Source: Oceanirhabdus sp942490885
Lineage (GTDB): Bacteria; Bacillota; Clostridia; Clostridiales; Clostridiaceae
NCBI GenBank assembly: GCA_942490885.1
Contig: CALNYT010000002.1
Coordinates: 62,001-126,000 of the forward strand
Direction of reading: 5' to 3'
DNA: 64,000 nt
Below are positions 28,771 to 36,943 of this stretch, in pieces (positions within the stretch are counted from its first letter, which is position 1; each line of letters begins with the position of its first letter). The position numbers were made by a program, and so were the translations under genes. Under the pieces are notes generated by a model. It searched no databases, had not been told where the DNA came from, and saw only the letters and a list, made by a program, of their open reading frames with translations.

Positions 28771-30861
28771 TTAATTTTTAATCTTAAAGGATTTAATACT
28801 TTCATCTAACTGATTAACAAACTCATTAAGCATTGAGATGGATTCTATTATAGTATTTATACCTTCATATTGACTTTCAGTTGAAGCTGCTACTTCTTCC
28901 GTTGCTGCAGCGGCTTCCTGAATATTAGAGGAAATATTTTTTATAGATGAATTTGCATTTTCTTTAACTTCATCTATTTTTTGGATTTTTTCATTCAATG
29001 TATCTATATATTTTATAAATCTATCATTATTAACTTTCATTTCTTCAAAAACAGTAATATTTTCATCTAAGGATTTATTGGCTTCATTAACTAACTTTGA
29101 AGTGTAATTAATAGTTTGTCCATTATTTTCAATAGAACTCTTAATTTCACCAATAATGTTCTGAATTTCTTTAGTTGAATTTGATGATTGCTCAGCTAGT
29201 TTTTTGACTTCATCTGCAACTACAGCAAAGCCAGTTCCTGCCTCTCCTGCTCTAGCAGCTTCTATAGCTGCGTTTAAAGCTAGTAAATTGGTTTGTTCTG
29301 CAATACTATTTATTGTATTAACAATAGCATCTATTGATTTCGATTTTTCAAGAAGTTCATTCAAATTTTCTTCCATCACATAGGTTGCTTCTATATTTTT
29401 ATCAAAGTTTTCTTTTAAATTTCTTATAGATTTAATACTGATTTCATTCTTATCTTTCATATTTACAGAGTCTTTCTTAATTTCATTTGCATCTTTGCAT
29501 ATTTCATCAATTTTGTTATCTAATTCCGTTATAGCTTTAAGAGAATAAATTGAGTGAGAACTTTGATTGTTAACATTTTCAGAAACCTGCTGCATAGCTT
29601 GTGATATTTGTTTACTAGTTATATCCATGCTTTTTGATGATTCATCTAATGAATTTGAAATATCTTTTGAGTTAGATATCATAAGTTTTATGTTTTGCAT
29701 AAGTTTACTTACATGGTTACACATATTATTTAAACTTAAAGAAATAATCTCCAATTCATCATTAGTATTTACATTCAAATCAGTACTAAAATCACCATCT
29801 GCAATTTTTTCAATATGTGTAGAAATTATAGGGACACTTTTTAGTGTTTTCTTCAATAAGAAATAAATACTCACTAACATAATTAATAGATTAATAACTA
29901 AACCTATAATAAAATTTCTATTAAAAGTTGTAACTTGATTGTTTAGTTCATCTTTATTTAAGAAAAGACCAAATTTCCATTTGCTAATATCATTAGTTTC
30001 ATAGCAGGTATACATGTCCTTGTCATTATTATTATAAGAAGCTATCGTTCTATTTGGTGCTTTTAAAATATCTTCTGGTATGTCTATGTAATTATCAAAG
30101 TGTTTACCAAGATAATATTGTTTAATACTTGTAGTATTATTTTCATCAATTTTACTATCTATATCTTCTGCTTCTTTTAAGGTATTGGCGATATACGGTT
30201 TATAAAGAACCGAGCCATTTGAAGCAACTATAATAGGATATCCCTTATGATTTGTTATGAATTTTTTCATATAGTTATATACATTATCTAAAGATACCTG
30301 TAAAGCTATAAAGCCTATATTATCATTTTCTTCATTATTTATTGGTTTTACTACAGTAATTTCAATAGTTCCATCTTTTGCTAAACTTTCAGTTAGATGA
30401 ATATTACCATCACCCAAAAAAGCTATGTAATCTTTATAATCTTCAGTTCCTTGTTCACTCCATTGAACTGGTCCTGCCTGATGTGAATCAGCATAAAAAT
30501 TATGTGCTTTATCTGCTAACCATACCATTTTAATATTTTTATCATTGTCTTCTATTCTTTTTAAGTTATCATTTAATGCTTGCAAATCATCGTATGTTTT
30601 TAGTTTTCCTTCAAAATAATCAACTATTATTTTATTATTAGCTATCTGATCTACAGCTGATACATTTTCAGTTATAAATTGGTTTATGTACAATGAAATA
30701 TTATCTAAATCCTTATTTATGTTTTGTGAAACATTTTTTTCTAATATATTAGTTATATATATATTAGCACCAACTCCAAAAATTGCAGATATAAGTACAA
30801 TAATTAGTGTAATGGTACATAATACTTTTGTAGATATGCTTTTTTTATTAAATATCTTCAT
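28771..30861 (-). CDS. Methyl-accepting chemotaxis protein with extracellular Cache-type sensor
   Basis: 696 residues. TM1 is at about 13-35 (VLCTITLIIVLISAIFGVGANIY). A large extracytoplasmic domain of about 280 residues, with dCache-like features (KMVWLADKAHNFYADSHQ; GFIALQVSLDNVYNYMKKF), is followed by TM2 at about 318-338 (FIIGLVINLLIMLVSIYFLL). HAMP comes next (KSVPIISTHIEKIADGDFST), then the signalling domain with NLLALNAAIEAARAGEAGTG and FAVVADEVKKLAEQSS. It senses an external small molecule and signals to CheA. AAAGGAGC lies before the ATG. It stands alone between convergent and divergent neighbours. Confidence 0.93.
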   Translation of the reverse strand: MKIFNKKSISTKVLCTITLIIVLISAIFGVGANIYITNILEKNVSQNINKDLDNISLYINQFITENVSAVDQIANNKIIVDYFEGKLKTYDDLQALNDNLKRIEDNDKNIKMVWLADKAHNFYADSHQAGPVQWSEQGTEDYKDYIAFLGDGNIHLTESLAKDGTIEITVVKPINNEENDNIGFIALQVSLDNVYNYMKKFITNHKGYPIIVASNGSVLYKPYIANTLKEAEDIDSKIDENNTTSIKQYYLGKHFDNYIDIPEDILKAPNRTIASYNNNDKDMYTCYETNDISKWKFGLFLNKDELNNQVTTFNRNFIIGLVINLLIMLVSIYFLLKKTLKSVPIISTHIEKIADGDFSTDLNVNTNDELEIISLSLNNMCNHVSKLMQNIKLMISNSKDISNSLDESSKSMDITSKQISQAMQQVSENVNNQSSHSIYSLKAITELDNKIDEICKDANEIKKDSVNMKDKNEISIKSIRNLKENFDKNIEATYVMEENLNELLEKSKSIDAIVNTINSIAEQTNLLALNAAIEAARAGEAGTGFAVVADEVKKLAEQSSNSTKEIQNIIGEIKSSIENNGQTINYTSKLVNEANKSLDENITVFEEMKVNNDRFIKYIDTLNEKIQKIDEVKENANSSIKNISSNIQEAAAATEEVAASTESQYEGINTIIESISMLNEFVNQLDESIKSFKIKN

Positions 30862-31299
30862 TATAATGTAGCTCCTTTTTAAAAGAATAATGTTCTAATA
30901 TTTATCTAACATAACAAAATGATAAGCACCTCCCTCTTAATATTGTGTCTATGATTTGATATTTTTTTATTAAATAACCGATAATGCAATTATATTTTAG
31001 CACTAACGACAATAAATAACAAATTACTACTCATATTAAATTTGAAGTAAGTTATATCAAATATTAGTAATTAATTTCAAAAGGTTTTATGTAACTAAGA
31101 ATTTTAAAATTGATATAGATCATTTAGATATATCAATAAAAAATATAAATTATTTTGAAAATAGCTTCTTACGCTTATAGTGAGTATATGATTTTTTTGA
31201 AGATTAGTTTAATTAAGAGTTACATATAATTACTTTATGAATATTTTAATATGAGAAGTATGAAAATAAATTATATGAATTAATATGGAGTGATAACTA
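30862..31299. other. Intergenic region between divergent chemoreceptor and cysteine synthase genes
   Basis: 438 bases of very AT-rich DNA that must hold the promoters of both divergent genes. I searched by eye for riboswitch, T-box and CymR-like signals before the cysteine synthase gene and found none I could support. Confidence 0.5.
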
Positions 31300-32202
31300 A
31301 TGATACTAAATAATATAATTGATGCAATTGGGAATACACCATTAATATCTCTAGAAAAATATTTTAATGCATCAATATTTGCTAAGTGCGAATTTCTTAA
31401 TCCTGGCGGGAGTATAAAGGATAGAATAGCCAAATATATGATAGAGGAAGCTGAGAAAGAAGGGAAATTGAGACCTGGTATGACTATTATAGAACCTACA
31501 TCTGGAAATACTGGAATTGGGATAGCTCTTGTGGGTATTAGAAAAGGATATAAGGTAGTCATTGTAATGCCTGAAAATATGAGTGAGGAACGCAAAAAGG
31601 TAATCAAAGCTCTTGGAGCTGAGCTTATACTCACACCTAAAGAGGAAAATGTAGAAGGTGCATTAAAAGAAGTGGAAAGATTGGAAAAGCAAAATAAGAA
31701 TGTTTTAGTACTGAATCAGTTTAAGAATCCCAATAATCCACTTATTCATTATAAAACTACTGCAGTGGAAATATGTAATCAGCTTAATGAAAAGGTTGAT
31801 ATTTTTGTTTCAGGTTTAGGAAGTGGTGGAACTTTAGCTGGAGTGGGAAAATATTTGAAAGGAAAATATCCATCTTGTATTATAGCGGCAGTTGAACCTA
31901 AAAATGTATCAGCTTTACTTGGGGATGAACCAGGACTTCATAGAATTGAAGGAATTGGGGATGGATTTATACCAGATGTTTTAGATGCAAAAATAATAAA
32001 TGAAATTATAGAGGTTACAGATAAAGATGCCATAGCATATGCAAGAAAATTGGCTAAAGTCTGTGGATGCTTGGTTGGAACATCATCTGGTGCTAATATA
32101 TGGGCAGCTCTTAAAATGGCTAAAAAATATGGTAAAGATAAAAATATAGTAACTATACTACCAGATAGAGCAGAGAGATATTTTAGCACATCACTTTTAT
32201 AG
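31300..32202 (+). CDS. cysK: Cysteine synthase (O-acetylserine sulfhydrylase)
   Basis: 300 residues. The PLP lysine is in NPGGSIKDRIAKYM near residue 40, the phosphate- and substrate-binding loop is PTSGNTGIGIALV near 67, and the PLP phosphate loop is SGLGSGGTLAGVGKYL near 170. GTSSGANIWAAL near 262 carries the Ser that contacts the pyridine nitrogen. The enzyme makes L-cysteine from O-acetyl-L-serine and sulfide, in the cytoplasm. The total length is typical of CysK. It lacks a serine acetyltransferase neighbour in this window. A specialised paralogue cannot be excluded. A terminator follows at 32239. Confidence 0.92.
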   Translation: MILNNIIDAIGNTPLISLEKYFNASIFAKCEFLNPGGSIKDRIAKYMIEEAEKEGKLRPGMTIIEPTSGNTGIGIALVGIRKGYKVVIVMPENMSEERKKVIKALGAELILTPKEENVEGALKEVERLEKQNKNVLVLNQFKNPNNPLIHYKTTAVEICNQLNEKVDIFVSGLGSGGTLAGVGKYLKGKYPSCIIAAVEPKNVSALLGDEPGLHRIEGIGDGFIPDVLDAKIINEIIEVTDKDAIAYARKLAKVCGCLVGTSSGANIWAALKMAKKYGKDKNIVTILPDRAERYFSTSLL

Positions 32203-32238
32203 ATACAATGTTTTAAAATAGAATCAAAACGATTTTAA

Positions 32239-32275
32239 AGCCAGCAGTCTAACAAACTGCTGGCTGAAGTGTTTT
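32239..32275 (+). terminator. Intrinsic terminator after cysK
   Basis: AGCCAGCAGT at 32239-32248 pairs with ACTGCTGGCT at 32256-32265; a T-rich stretch follows. It is a perfect 10-bp stem. Confidence 0.75.
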
Positions 32276-32337
32276 CTTGAGTAGAATAAAACAGAAAATA
32301 TAAATAATATAAGAAAATTAACTTCACTTATATTATA

Positions 32338-32370
32338 ATTATAGATATAGATATAGATATAGATATAGAT
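32338..32370. repeat. Hexanucleotide tandem repeat (ATAGAT/TATAGA, about 5 units)
   Basis: Five consecutive ATAGAT-type units lie 45-75 bases upstream of the start of the small ORF at 32414 and directly abut the dispersed motif at 32367-32389. Short tandem repeats of this kind can change length by slippage. Here that would alter spacing between any promoter and the gene. Confidence 0.7.
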
Positions 32371-32413
32371 TTGAGTTGGAATCTCTATACCAATATTAAT
32401 TTTGGAGGAAACT

Positions 32414-32728
32414 ATGTTTAAAATTGAGGATATAATGTCAGAAAATTTTTCAGGATATCCTGAAGAAACCCAGGAATTTATGAAAAAATATAATGAGAAG
32501 CTTAGGGAAAAGCTAAAACATGAATTAATAAATGATATAAGCAAGAAGATGCTAAAGGATATTGATAAAAGCAAAGATAATTTCATAAGTGCATTAGCTC
32601 AAATATTAAATAATGGGTGCAAAGGTTTTAATAAAATGTCAACTCAAGCCCTTTTAAATATGTATTTGGAAGGAAAAAATGAAGAAGAATTTTTTAATCT
32701 AATAGAAAAAGTAAATAATGAAGTATAG
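32414..32728 (+). CDS. Small helical protein, upstream partner of the alarmone synthetase
   Basis: 104 residues from the ATG at 32414. The open frame begins at a TTG four codons earlier, but GGAGGA overlaps that TTG and correctly spaces the ATG. The protein is soluble, charged and helical (YPEETQEFMKKYNEKLREKLKHELINDISKK is one long amphipathic region), ending LIEKVNNEV. I do not recognise a family. It is 24 bases upstream of the RelA/SpoT-domain gene, so both are probably on one transcript. Confidence 0.6.
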   Translation: MFKIEDIMSENFSGYPEETQEFMKKYNEKLREKLKHELINDISKKMLKDIDKSKDNFISALAQILNNGCKGFNKMSTQALLNMYLEGKNEEEFFNLIEKVNNEV

Positions 32729-32752
32729 ATAGTAATCGAATAGGAGGATTCT

Positions 32753-33556
32753 ATGGAACAAGGACTTATAAAAGAAGAGTTTTTAAGAAAATATCCTTAT
32801 ACAGAAGCTGATATTATAGATAATAATATAGACTTAGATGTTTTAAATGATATATATAATGATTACAATATTTATAAAGATACATATGAAAGACAAGCAG
32901 ATTTTATAGCAAATACTTTGAGAACTCATAACAAAATACATAGTGTAAAATCTAGAGTAAAGAGTTCGGAAAGATTAATTGAGAAAATAGTTAGAAAAAC
33001 TGCTGAAAGAAAAGAAAAGTATGGAGATAACTTTCAGTTTTTAGTTGAGAATTATAAAGAAGAAATCAATGATTTAATAGGAATAAGAGCTATACATATT
33101 TTTAAACAAGATTGGGAAAGTATACATGAATTTATTCTAAACACATGGAAAGTTATTGAGATAACTGCAAATGTAAGAGATGGTGATGAAACAAAACGGT
33201 TTAAAGATTTAGATATCCAGATTAAGTCCAGACCTTCAGGGTATAGATCTGTTCATTATCTTATTGAGTTTTACCCGACAAATGAGAAGGTTATAGCTGA
33301 AATTCAAGTTAGAACAATATTTGAGGAAGGGTATGGGGAGATTGATCATCAACTGAGATATTCCCATAAGGAAATTCCAGAAGTATTGGCATCAAACCTA
33401 CTTTTGTTCAATAGAATCGCAGGAAGTGCAGATGAAATGGCATCTCTAATAAATTTATTGAACAAGAATTTGTGTGATATGGAGAGTAGTTATGAGGAGA
33501 AAATAGCTTCAAAAGATGAAGAGATAAGAAAACTTAAGGAACAACTTAAGAAATAA
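32753..33556 (+). CDS. Small alarmone synthetase, RelA/SpoT synthetase domain
   Basis: 267 residues; AGGAGGATTCT precedes the ATG. The synthetase core is clear: EEINDLIGIRAIHIF near 105-118, IKSRPSGYRSVHYLIEF near 160-176 (the G-Y-x-S-V-H motif), and AEIQVRTIFEEGYGEIDHQLRYSH near 184-207 (the E-I-Q-V-R-T and catalytic Glu segment). No HD hydrolase, TGS or ACT domain is present, so it is a small, synthetase-only enzyme making (p)ppGpp from ATP and GDP/GTP. A C-terminal coiled coil (SYEEKIASKDEEIRKLKEQLKK) may mediate multimerisation. It could be a housekeeping synthetase or a toxin-like one; the sequence alone does not decide. Confidence 0.88.
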   Translation: MEQGLIKEEFLRKYPYTEADIIDNNIDLDVLNDIYNDYNIYKDTYERQADFIANTLRTHNKIHSVKSRVKSSERLIEKIVRKTAERKEKYGDNFQFLVENYKEEINDLIGIRAIHIFKQDWESIHEFILNTWKVIEITANVRDGDETKRFKDLDIQIKSRPSGYRSVHYLIEFYPTNEKVIAEIQVRTIFEEGYGEIDHQLRYSHKEIPEVLASNLLLFNRIAGSADEMASLINLLNKNLCDMESSYEEKIASKDEEIRKLKEQLKK

Positions 33557-33565
33557 TTTAACCAC

Positions 33566-33596
33566 TAAACCATGCAGAGTCATGGTTTTTTATTTT
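33566..33596 (+). terminator. Intrinsic terminator after the alarmone synthetase gene
   Basis: AACCATG at 33568-33574 pairs with CATGGTT at 33581-33587, followed by TTTTTATTTTTTT. Confidence 0.8.
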
Positions 33597-33720
33597 TTTA
33601 TAAAACTTTTGAAGCATTTTTAACTGAAGGAATAAAGTTTTATAAGTTCAGGTATTAAATATTACATAATATGTTAAAGATATGTTATAATTAAACGATT
33701 TAATTGGAAAATATTTCGGA

Positions 33721-33829
33721 ATATAATATGGTCACAAAAGTTCTATGAAAATTTGGATATCAGATAGTTTTTATAAAAGAAAATGATCCAAGAGGCTATA
33801 AATCATATAGTATGGTAAAAGAGATATAA
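33721..33829 (+). pseudogene. C-terminal remnant of a GNAT acetyltransferase with a frameshift
   Basis: The first frame reads WSQKFYENL and then goes off; shifting by one base gives GYQIVFIKENDPRG, then YKSYSMVKEI and a stop at 33827-33829. Joined, this is the standard GNAT end pattern 'K-F-Y-E-N-L-G-Y-x-I-V-F', with one G apparently lost in the run at about 33755. No N-terminal part is present upstream. It is a decayed fragment, not a functional gene. Confidence 0.55.
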
Positions 33830-33882
33830 GTATTTAAATAAAAATGCCTATTTGGGATATATAAGTTTGGGGGGAGGTGTTG

Positions 33883-34263
33883 GTGGATAATACTTACTGG
33901 ATACAGGAATGGGCAAAAGTAAGGCAAAATGAGGTTGTACGATTACCTGATAGTTTTCAGATACATGAGAGCTTTTTAAAGGATATGTCAAAGGAAGAGT
34001 TTGATTCTGCATTTAAAGAAGTATGGAATATATTTAGCAATATATATGGTGATATTGCTAAATTGCCGAAAAGCTTTGGAATGCCTCTGTGTAAATTAAT
34101 GGAATATAAGTATTTTTCTAAGGAAGCAAGAGAGTCGAGAAATGCAGCATATAGACCACTTAAGCTACTATACTATCTTTTAATTTCTGGAGAGTTGCAA
34201 AAGGGGAGCATTGGTGTAGATGTGGCTGTTTCAATGCACCTTTTTATTTTAGTCCAATTATAA
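33883..34263 (+). CDS. Hypothetical protein, C-terminus probably frameshifted
   Basis: About 126 residues. GGGGAGG at 33871-33877 is followed by GTG, TTG and GTG codons (33877, 33880, 33883); the third has the best spacing. The protein begins VDNTYWIQEWAKVRQNEVVRLPDS and is helical, rich in aromatic residues; I do not recognise it. The last residues SMHLFILVQL look unnatural. In another frame the DNA at 34227-34313 encodes FNAPFYFSPIINDIPYYIKL, which looks like real protein, so a frameshift near 34200-34230 is likely. It lies in a decaying stretch between GNAT remnants. Confidence 0.45.
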   Translation: MDNTYWIQEWAKVRQNEVVRLPDSFQIHESFLKDMSKEEFDSAFKEVWNIFSNIYGDIAKLPKSFGMPLCKLMEYKYFSKEARESRNAAYRPLKLLYYLLISGELQKGSIGVDVAVSMHLFILVQL

Positions 34264-34353
34264 ATGATATTCCTTATTATATAAAATTAGTTAAACTAGG
34301 ATTAAAAAAATAGGTTATATGAAATTTGAGTATAGAAGAATGGGGGATAAACA

Positions 34354-35214
34354 ATGATAAAAACAATTGATAAAGTTGAGGAAGTAATTGATTTTGCATG
34401 GGAATTAAGTCAGAATAATTTATTTGCTAGTTATCCAAGAAAAGAATCAATAAAAGCAATTAGAGATGATATTGAAAAAGCTATCAATAAAGATAATAAC
34501 AATATAATAGCTTGTTACCATGAAAATGTATTATGTGGAGTTTGTATTTATTTTTGGAAATTGGATGAAAAATATGCGCAAACAACGGAGTTTTTAATAA
34601 GAGAAGATTATGATCAAAGTGCTGAAGAAATGATTGATTACATAAGTAAGAAATTAGCTGGATATGAATTATTTATAGGTGTACCATTTTCTAACGAAAA
34701 TGCAAACCAATATTTTAAGAAAAAGAATATAGAATGTATTGAATCAAGTATTGTTACCAATTTGTATAATTTAAAATCCCCTTCCCATGAAAAGCATGAT
34801 TGCGTAGATAAAATTACTAAAGATAATTTTGAAGAATATGCTATATTTCATGACAAACATGCTATTCCTTCTGGCGGTTATTGGAATAGCAAAAATCTAA
34901 AAAAGCAGATGGAACGCTTTCAAATTCAAGTATTTGTTTTTAGAAAAGATGAAAGGATTCATGCAAGCATTTTTACTAAGACAGGTAAAGAATTATCAGA
35001 TGTTGTTGGTTTATTTATTGATGAAGAATATAAGAATAATGGTATTGAAAGTATTTTAATTAATGAAATGTTAATGGGACTGTACAATGAATTTGGTACA
35101 ATAGAGGAGATTTTATTTTTTACAGATGAAGCTTGTACTGATGAATTAAATTTAGTTTTGGCTGCGGGTTTTCAGATTAAAGAAAAATATAGATGTTATA
35201 AATGTATACTTTAG
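34354..35214 (+). CDS. GNAT-like N-acetyltransferase
   Basis: 286 residues. GGGGGATAAACA precedes the ATG. The C-terminal half has the GNAT pattern: FVFRKDERIHASIFTKTGK (strand 4 region), then VVGLFIDEEYKNNGIESILINEM near 225-247, which corresponds to the acetyl-CoA-binding motif though the usual Q/R-x-x-G-x-G/A is here N-N-G-I-E, and finally FTDEACTDELNLVLAAGFQIKEKYRCYKC. The N-terminal half (WELSQNNLFASYPRKESIKAI, ACYHENVLCGVCIYFW) may be a second, degenerate GNAT fold. The substrate is unknown. Confidence 0.65.
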   Translation: MIKTIDKVEEVIDFAWELSQNNLFASYPRKESIKAIRDDIEKAINKDNNNIIACYHENVLCGVCIYFWKLDEKYAQTTEFLIREDYDQSAEEMIDYISKKLAGYELFIGVPFSNENANQYFKKKNIECIESSIVTNLYNLKSPSHEKHDCVDKITKDNFEEYAIFHDKHAIPSGGYWNSKNLKKQMERFQIQVFVFRKDERIHASIFTKTGKELSDVVGLFIDEEYKNNGIESILINEMLMGLYNEFGTIEEILFFTDEACTDELNLVLAAGFQIKEKYRCYKCIL

Positions 35215-35259
35215 TTTGCTAAAGCCTCGGAATATTTTTATAATTGTAGAAATGAATAT

Positions 35260-35322
35260 ATGAAACTATATTTAAAAAGATTATCTTTAGATGATGGAAG
35301 AATGATTTTTGAATTAATATAA
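35260..35322 (+). pseudogene. N-terminal remnant of a second acetyltransferase
   Basis: A 20-residue open frame from ATG to TAA reads MKLYLKRLSLDDGRMIFEL, matching the usual first strand and helix of RimJ/RimL-like GNAT proteins (x-L-Y-L-x-R-L-S-x-x-D-G-x-x-I-F). Nothing GNAT-like follows, and a terminator begins 22 bases later. It is best read as the leftover of a deletion. Confidence 0.4.
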
Positions 35323-35343
35323 AACAGAGCCAAGCATTATAAG

Positions 35344-35380
35344 ACTCAAAACATGTTTAACCATGGTTTGAGTTTTTTTG
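35344..35380 (+). terminator. Intrinsic terminator
   Basis: ACTCAAAACATG pairs with CATGGTTTGAGT (one A-G mismatch) around TTTAAC, followed by TTTTTTT. It closes the acetyltransferase region before the ECF sigma operon. Confidence 0.8.
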
Positions 35381-35412
35381 TTATAATAATTTATAATTTT
35401 TTTAAAATATTT

Positions 35413-35441
35413 TCAAACTTTTTTCATCAATATAATGTCTA
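35413..35441 (+). promoter_or_regulatory. Likely SigV-type ECF promoter (autoregulation)
   Basis: TCAAAC at 35413-35418 and TGTCTA at 35436-35441, 17 bases apart, resemble the ECF SigV consensus TGAAAC-N16/17-CGTCTA as I know it from Bacillus. The position, 24 bases upstream of the sigma factor ATG, is as expected for an autoregulated ECF operon. One mismatch is present in each element. Confidence 0.55.
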
Positions 35442-35464
35442 ATAGGTGAAAGGGGATTTACTTA

Positions 35465-35962
35465 ATGATGCGCACATACAGTAAAAATTACTTAAAATTA
35501 ATAGATTTCATAAAAAATAATCAAGATGATTTTTATAGAATTGCTTATAGTTATGTAAAATCAAAAGAAGCTTCTCTTGATATTGTTCAAGAATCTATTT
35601 ATAAAGCTCTAAAATCCATAGAAGGTTTGCAAAACAGAAAGTATTTGAAGACCTGGTTTTATCGAATATTGATTAACACAAGTATTTCTTATATTAGAAG
35701 CAATAAAGAAATGGTGATGATAGGTGAATTAAGTGACGAACCTTCATCAAAAATATACACTAAAGAAGATTACTTGGATTTGTATGATGCTATTGATGAT
35801 TTAAATGAAAAAGAAAAAACGGTAATAATTCTTAGATATTTTGAAGATATGAAGATTGAGGATATAGCAAAAATTACAGAATGTAATGTAAATACTATAA
35901 AATCAAGGCTTTATTCTTCAATAAAAAGATTAAAAACCTTATTGGATTGCAAGGAGAGTTAA
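35465..35962 (+). CDS. sigV: ECF RNA polymerase sigma factor, SigV-like
   Basis: 165 residues; GAAAGGGG precedes the ATG-ATG start. Region 2 is visible at FYRIAYSYVKSKEASLDIVQESIYKAL near 25-50 (D-I-V-Q-E motif) with KTWFYRILINTSISYIRSNK. Region 4 is at LNEKEKTVIILRYFEDMKIEDIAKI, then NTIKSRLYSSIKRLK, a helix-turn-helix for the -35 element. It should be held inactive by the membrane protein encoded 2 bases downstream. In Bacillus and Clostridioides the SigV/CsfV type responds to lysozyme; for this protein that is inference from the partner's type. Confidence 0.9.
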   Translation: MMRTYSKNYLKLIDFIKNNQDDFYRIAYSYVKSKEASLDIVQESIYKALKSIEGLQNRKYLKTWFYRILINTSISYIRSNKEMVMIGELSDEPSSKIYTKEDYLDLYDAIDDLNEKEKTVIILRYFEDMKIEDIAKITECNVNTIKSRLYSSIKRLKTLLDCKES

Positions 35963-35963
35963 T

Positions 35964-36860
35964 ATGGATAATGAATTTAAAAAGGCTAAGAAAAAGTTTG
36001 AATCTATTGAGATTCCAGAGGAGTTGAATGAAATGGTTAATAAAATAATTAAGGAAAATAATCATGAAAATAATCATGAAAGAAACAGTGGTAACAATCA
36101 ACATAAAAAGAAAAACAAATTGAAGAAGGCATTAATTTCAGGATTAGTAGCTGGAAGTGTCTTTGTTGTGGGGCTTAATACAAGTGCTACCTTTGCTAAA
36201 ACTGTATATGCTGCACCAATTATTGGATCGATAGCTAAGGTCTTAACTTTTGTAGATTACAGTTATTCAACTAATTTGGTTGAAGGTGAGGTAGCTATAC
36301 CTAAGGTTGAGGGATTAACAGATAAAGAGTTACAAGCTAAAATAAATAGACAAATAGAAGAAAAGAAGAACATAGCATTAAAAGAAGCTGAAGAGAGAGC
36401 TGCCGAGTACAAGAAAGATTATCTTGAAACAGGTGGAACTGAAGAGGAATATGAGAAAAGAAAAATTGAAATAAAAGTTGATTATGAAATAAAGGCTGTC
36501 AATGAGGATATGTTATCATTTGTGGTTACTAGTTCAGAATCTTTAGCAGGGGCATATGCTGAATATACTTATTATAATATTAATCTAAAAACTGATGAAA
36601 TCATAACACTTGAATCTGTTTTTGGAACAGACTATGTTGATATAATAACAACTAATGTATTAAAGCAAATAGAAGAGCAAAAGAATGATGTGGCAAAAGT
36701 ATACTTTGAAGACTCAAATATAATAAAAGGGTCAGAGAAAATCAGAGAAGATATTGATTTTTATATTAATGAAAATAAAAACGTAGTAGTTGTGTTTGAT
36801 AAATATGAAATTGCACCTGGGTTTATGGGAAGAGTTGAATTTGAAATAATAAATGAATAA
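35964..36860 (+). CDS. rsiV: Membrane anti-sigma factor, RsiV-like (DUF3298)
   Basis: 298 residues, one base after the sigma factor stop. Residues 1-50 are charged and cytoplasmic, for sigma binding. One TM helix is at about 55-75 (ALISGLVAGSVFVVGLNTSA). Then VYAAPIIGSIAKVLTFVDYS, as in DUF4179/RsiV proteins, leads into the extracytoplasmic domain with the DUF3298 fold (AYAEYTYYNINLKTDEIITLESVFG and VVVVFDKYEIAPGFMGRVEFEI). In RsiV this domain binds lysozyme, which triggers proteolysis and frees SigV. Gene order and architecture support the same role here. Confidence 0.88.
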   Translation: MDNEFKKAKKKFESIEIPEELNEMVNKIIKENNHENNHERNSGNNQHKKKNKLKKALISGLVAGSVFVVGLNTSATFAKTVYAAPIIGSIAKVLTFVDYSYSTNLVEGEVAIPKVEGLTDKELQAKINRQIEEKKNIALKEAEERAAEYKKDYLETGGTEEEYEKRKIEIKVDYEIKAVNEDMLSFVVTSSESLAGAYAEYTYYNINLKTDEIITLESVFGTDYVDIITTNVLKQIEEQKNDVAKVYFEDSNIIKGSEKIREDIDFYINENKNVVVVFDKYEIAPGFMGRVEFEIINE

Positions 36861-36868
36861 TAAGTAAA

Positions 36869-36920
36869 ACGCCCTGTAAAGTATATAGGATACATTATAT
36901 GTATATTTTACGGGGTAATT
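36869..36920 (+). terminator. Terminator hairpin after rsiV
   Basis: ACGCCCTGTAAA pairs imperfectly with TTTACGGGGT across a loop that itself contains GTATAT/ATGTATAT repeats; AATTTTGATTTTTT follows. Confidence 0.6.
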
Positions 36921-36943
36921 TTGATTTTTTAGGCTTGTTTTGA

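Noticed and set aside
30862..31299. Possible riboswitch or T-box before cysK
   Set aside because: No specifier-loop, T-box sequence (TGGNACC) or known aptamer core could be seen by eye.
31230..31634. 134-residue minus-strand frame over the 5' part of cysK
   Set aside because: It is a shadow of the strongly supported cysK frame; the Pro/Ser/Ile-rich content is typical of antisense frames in AT-rich genes.
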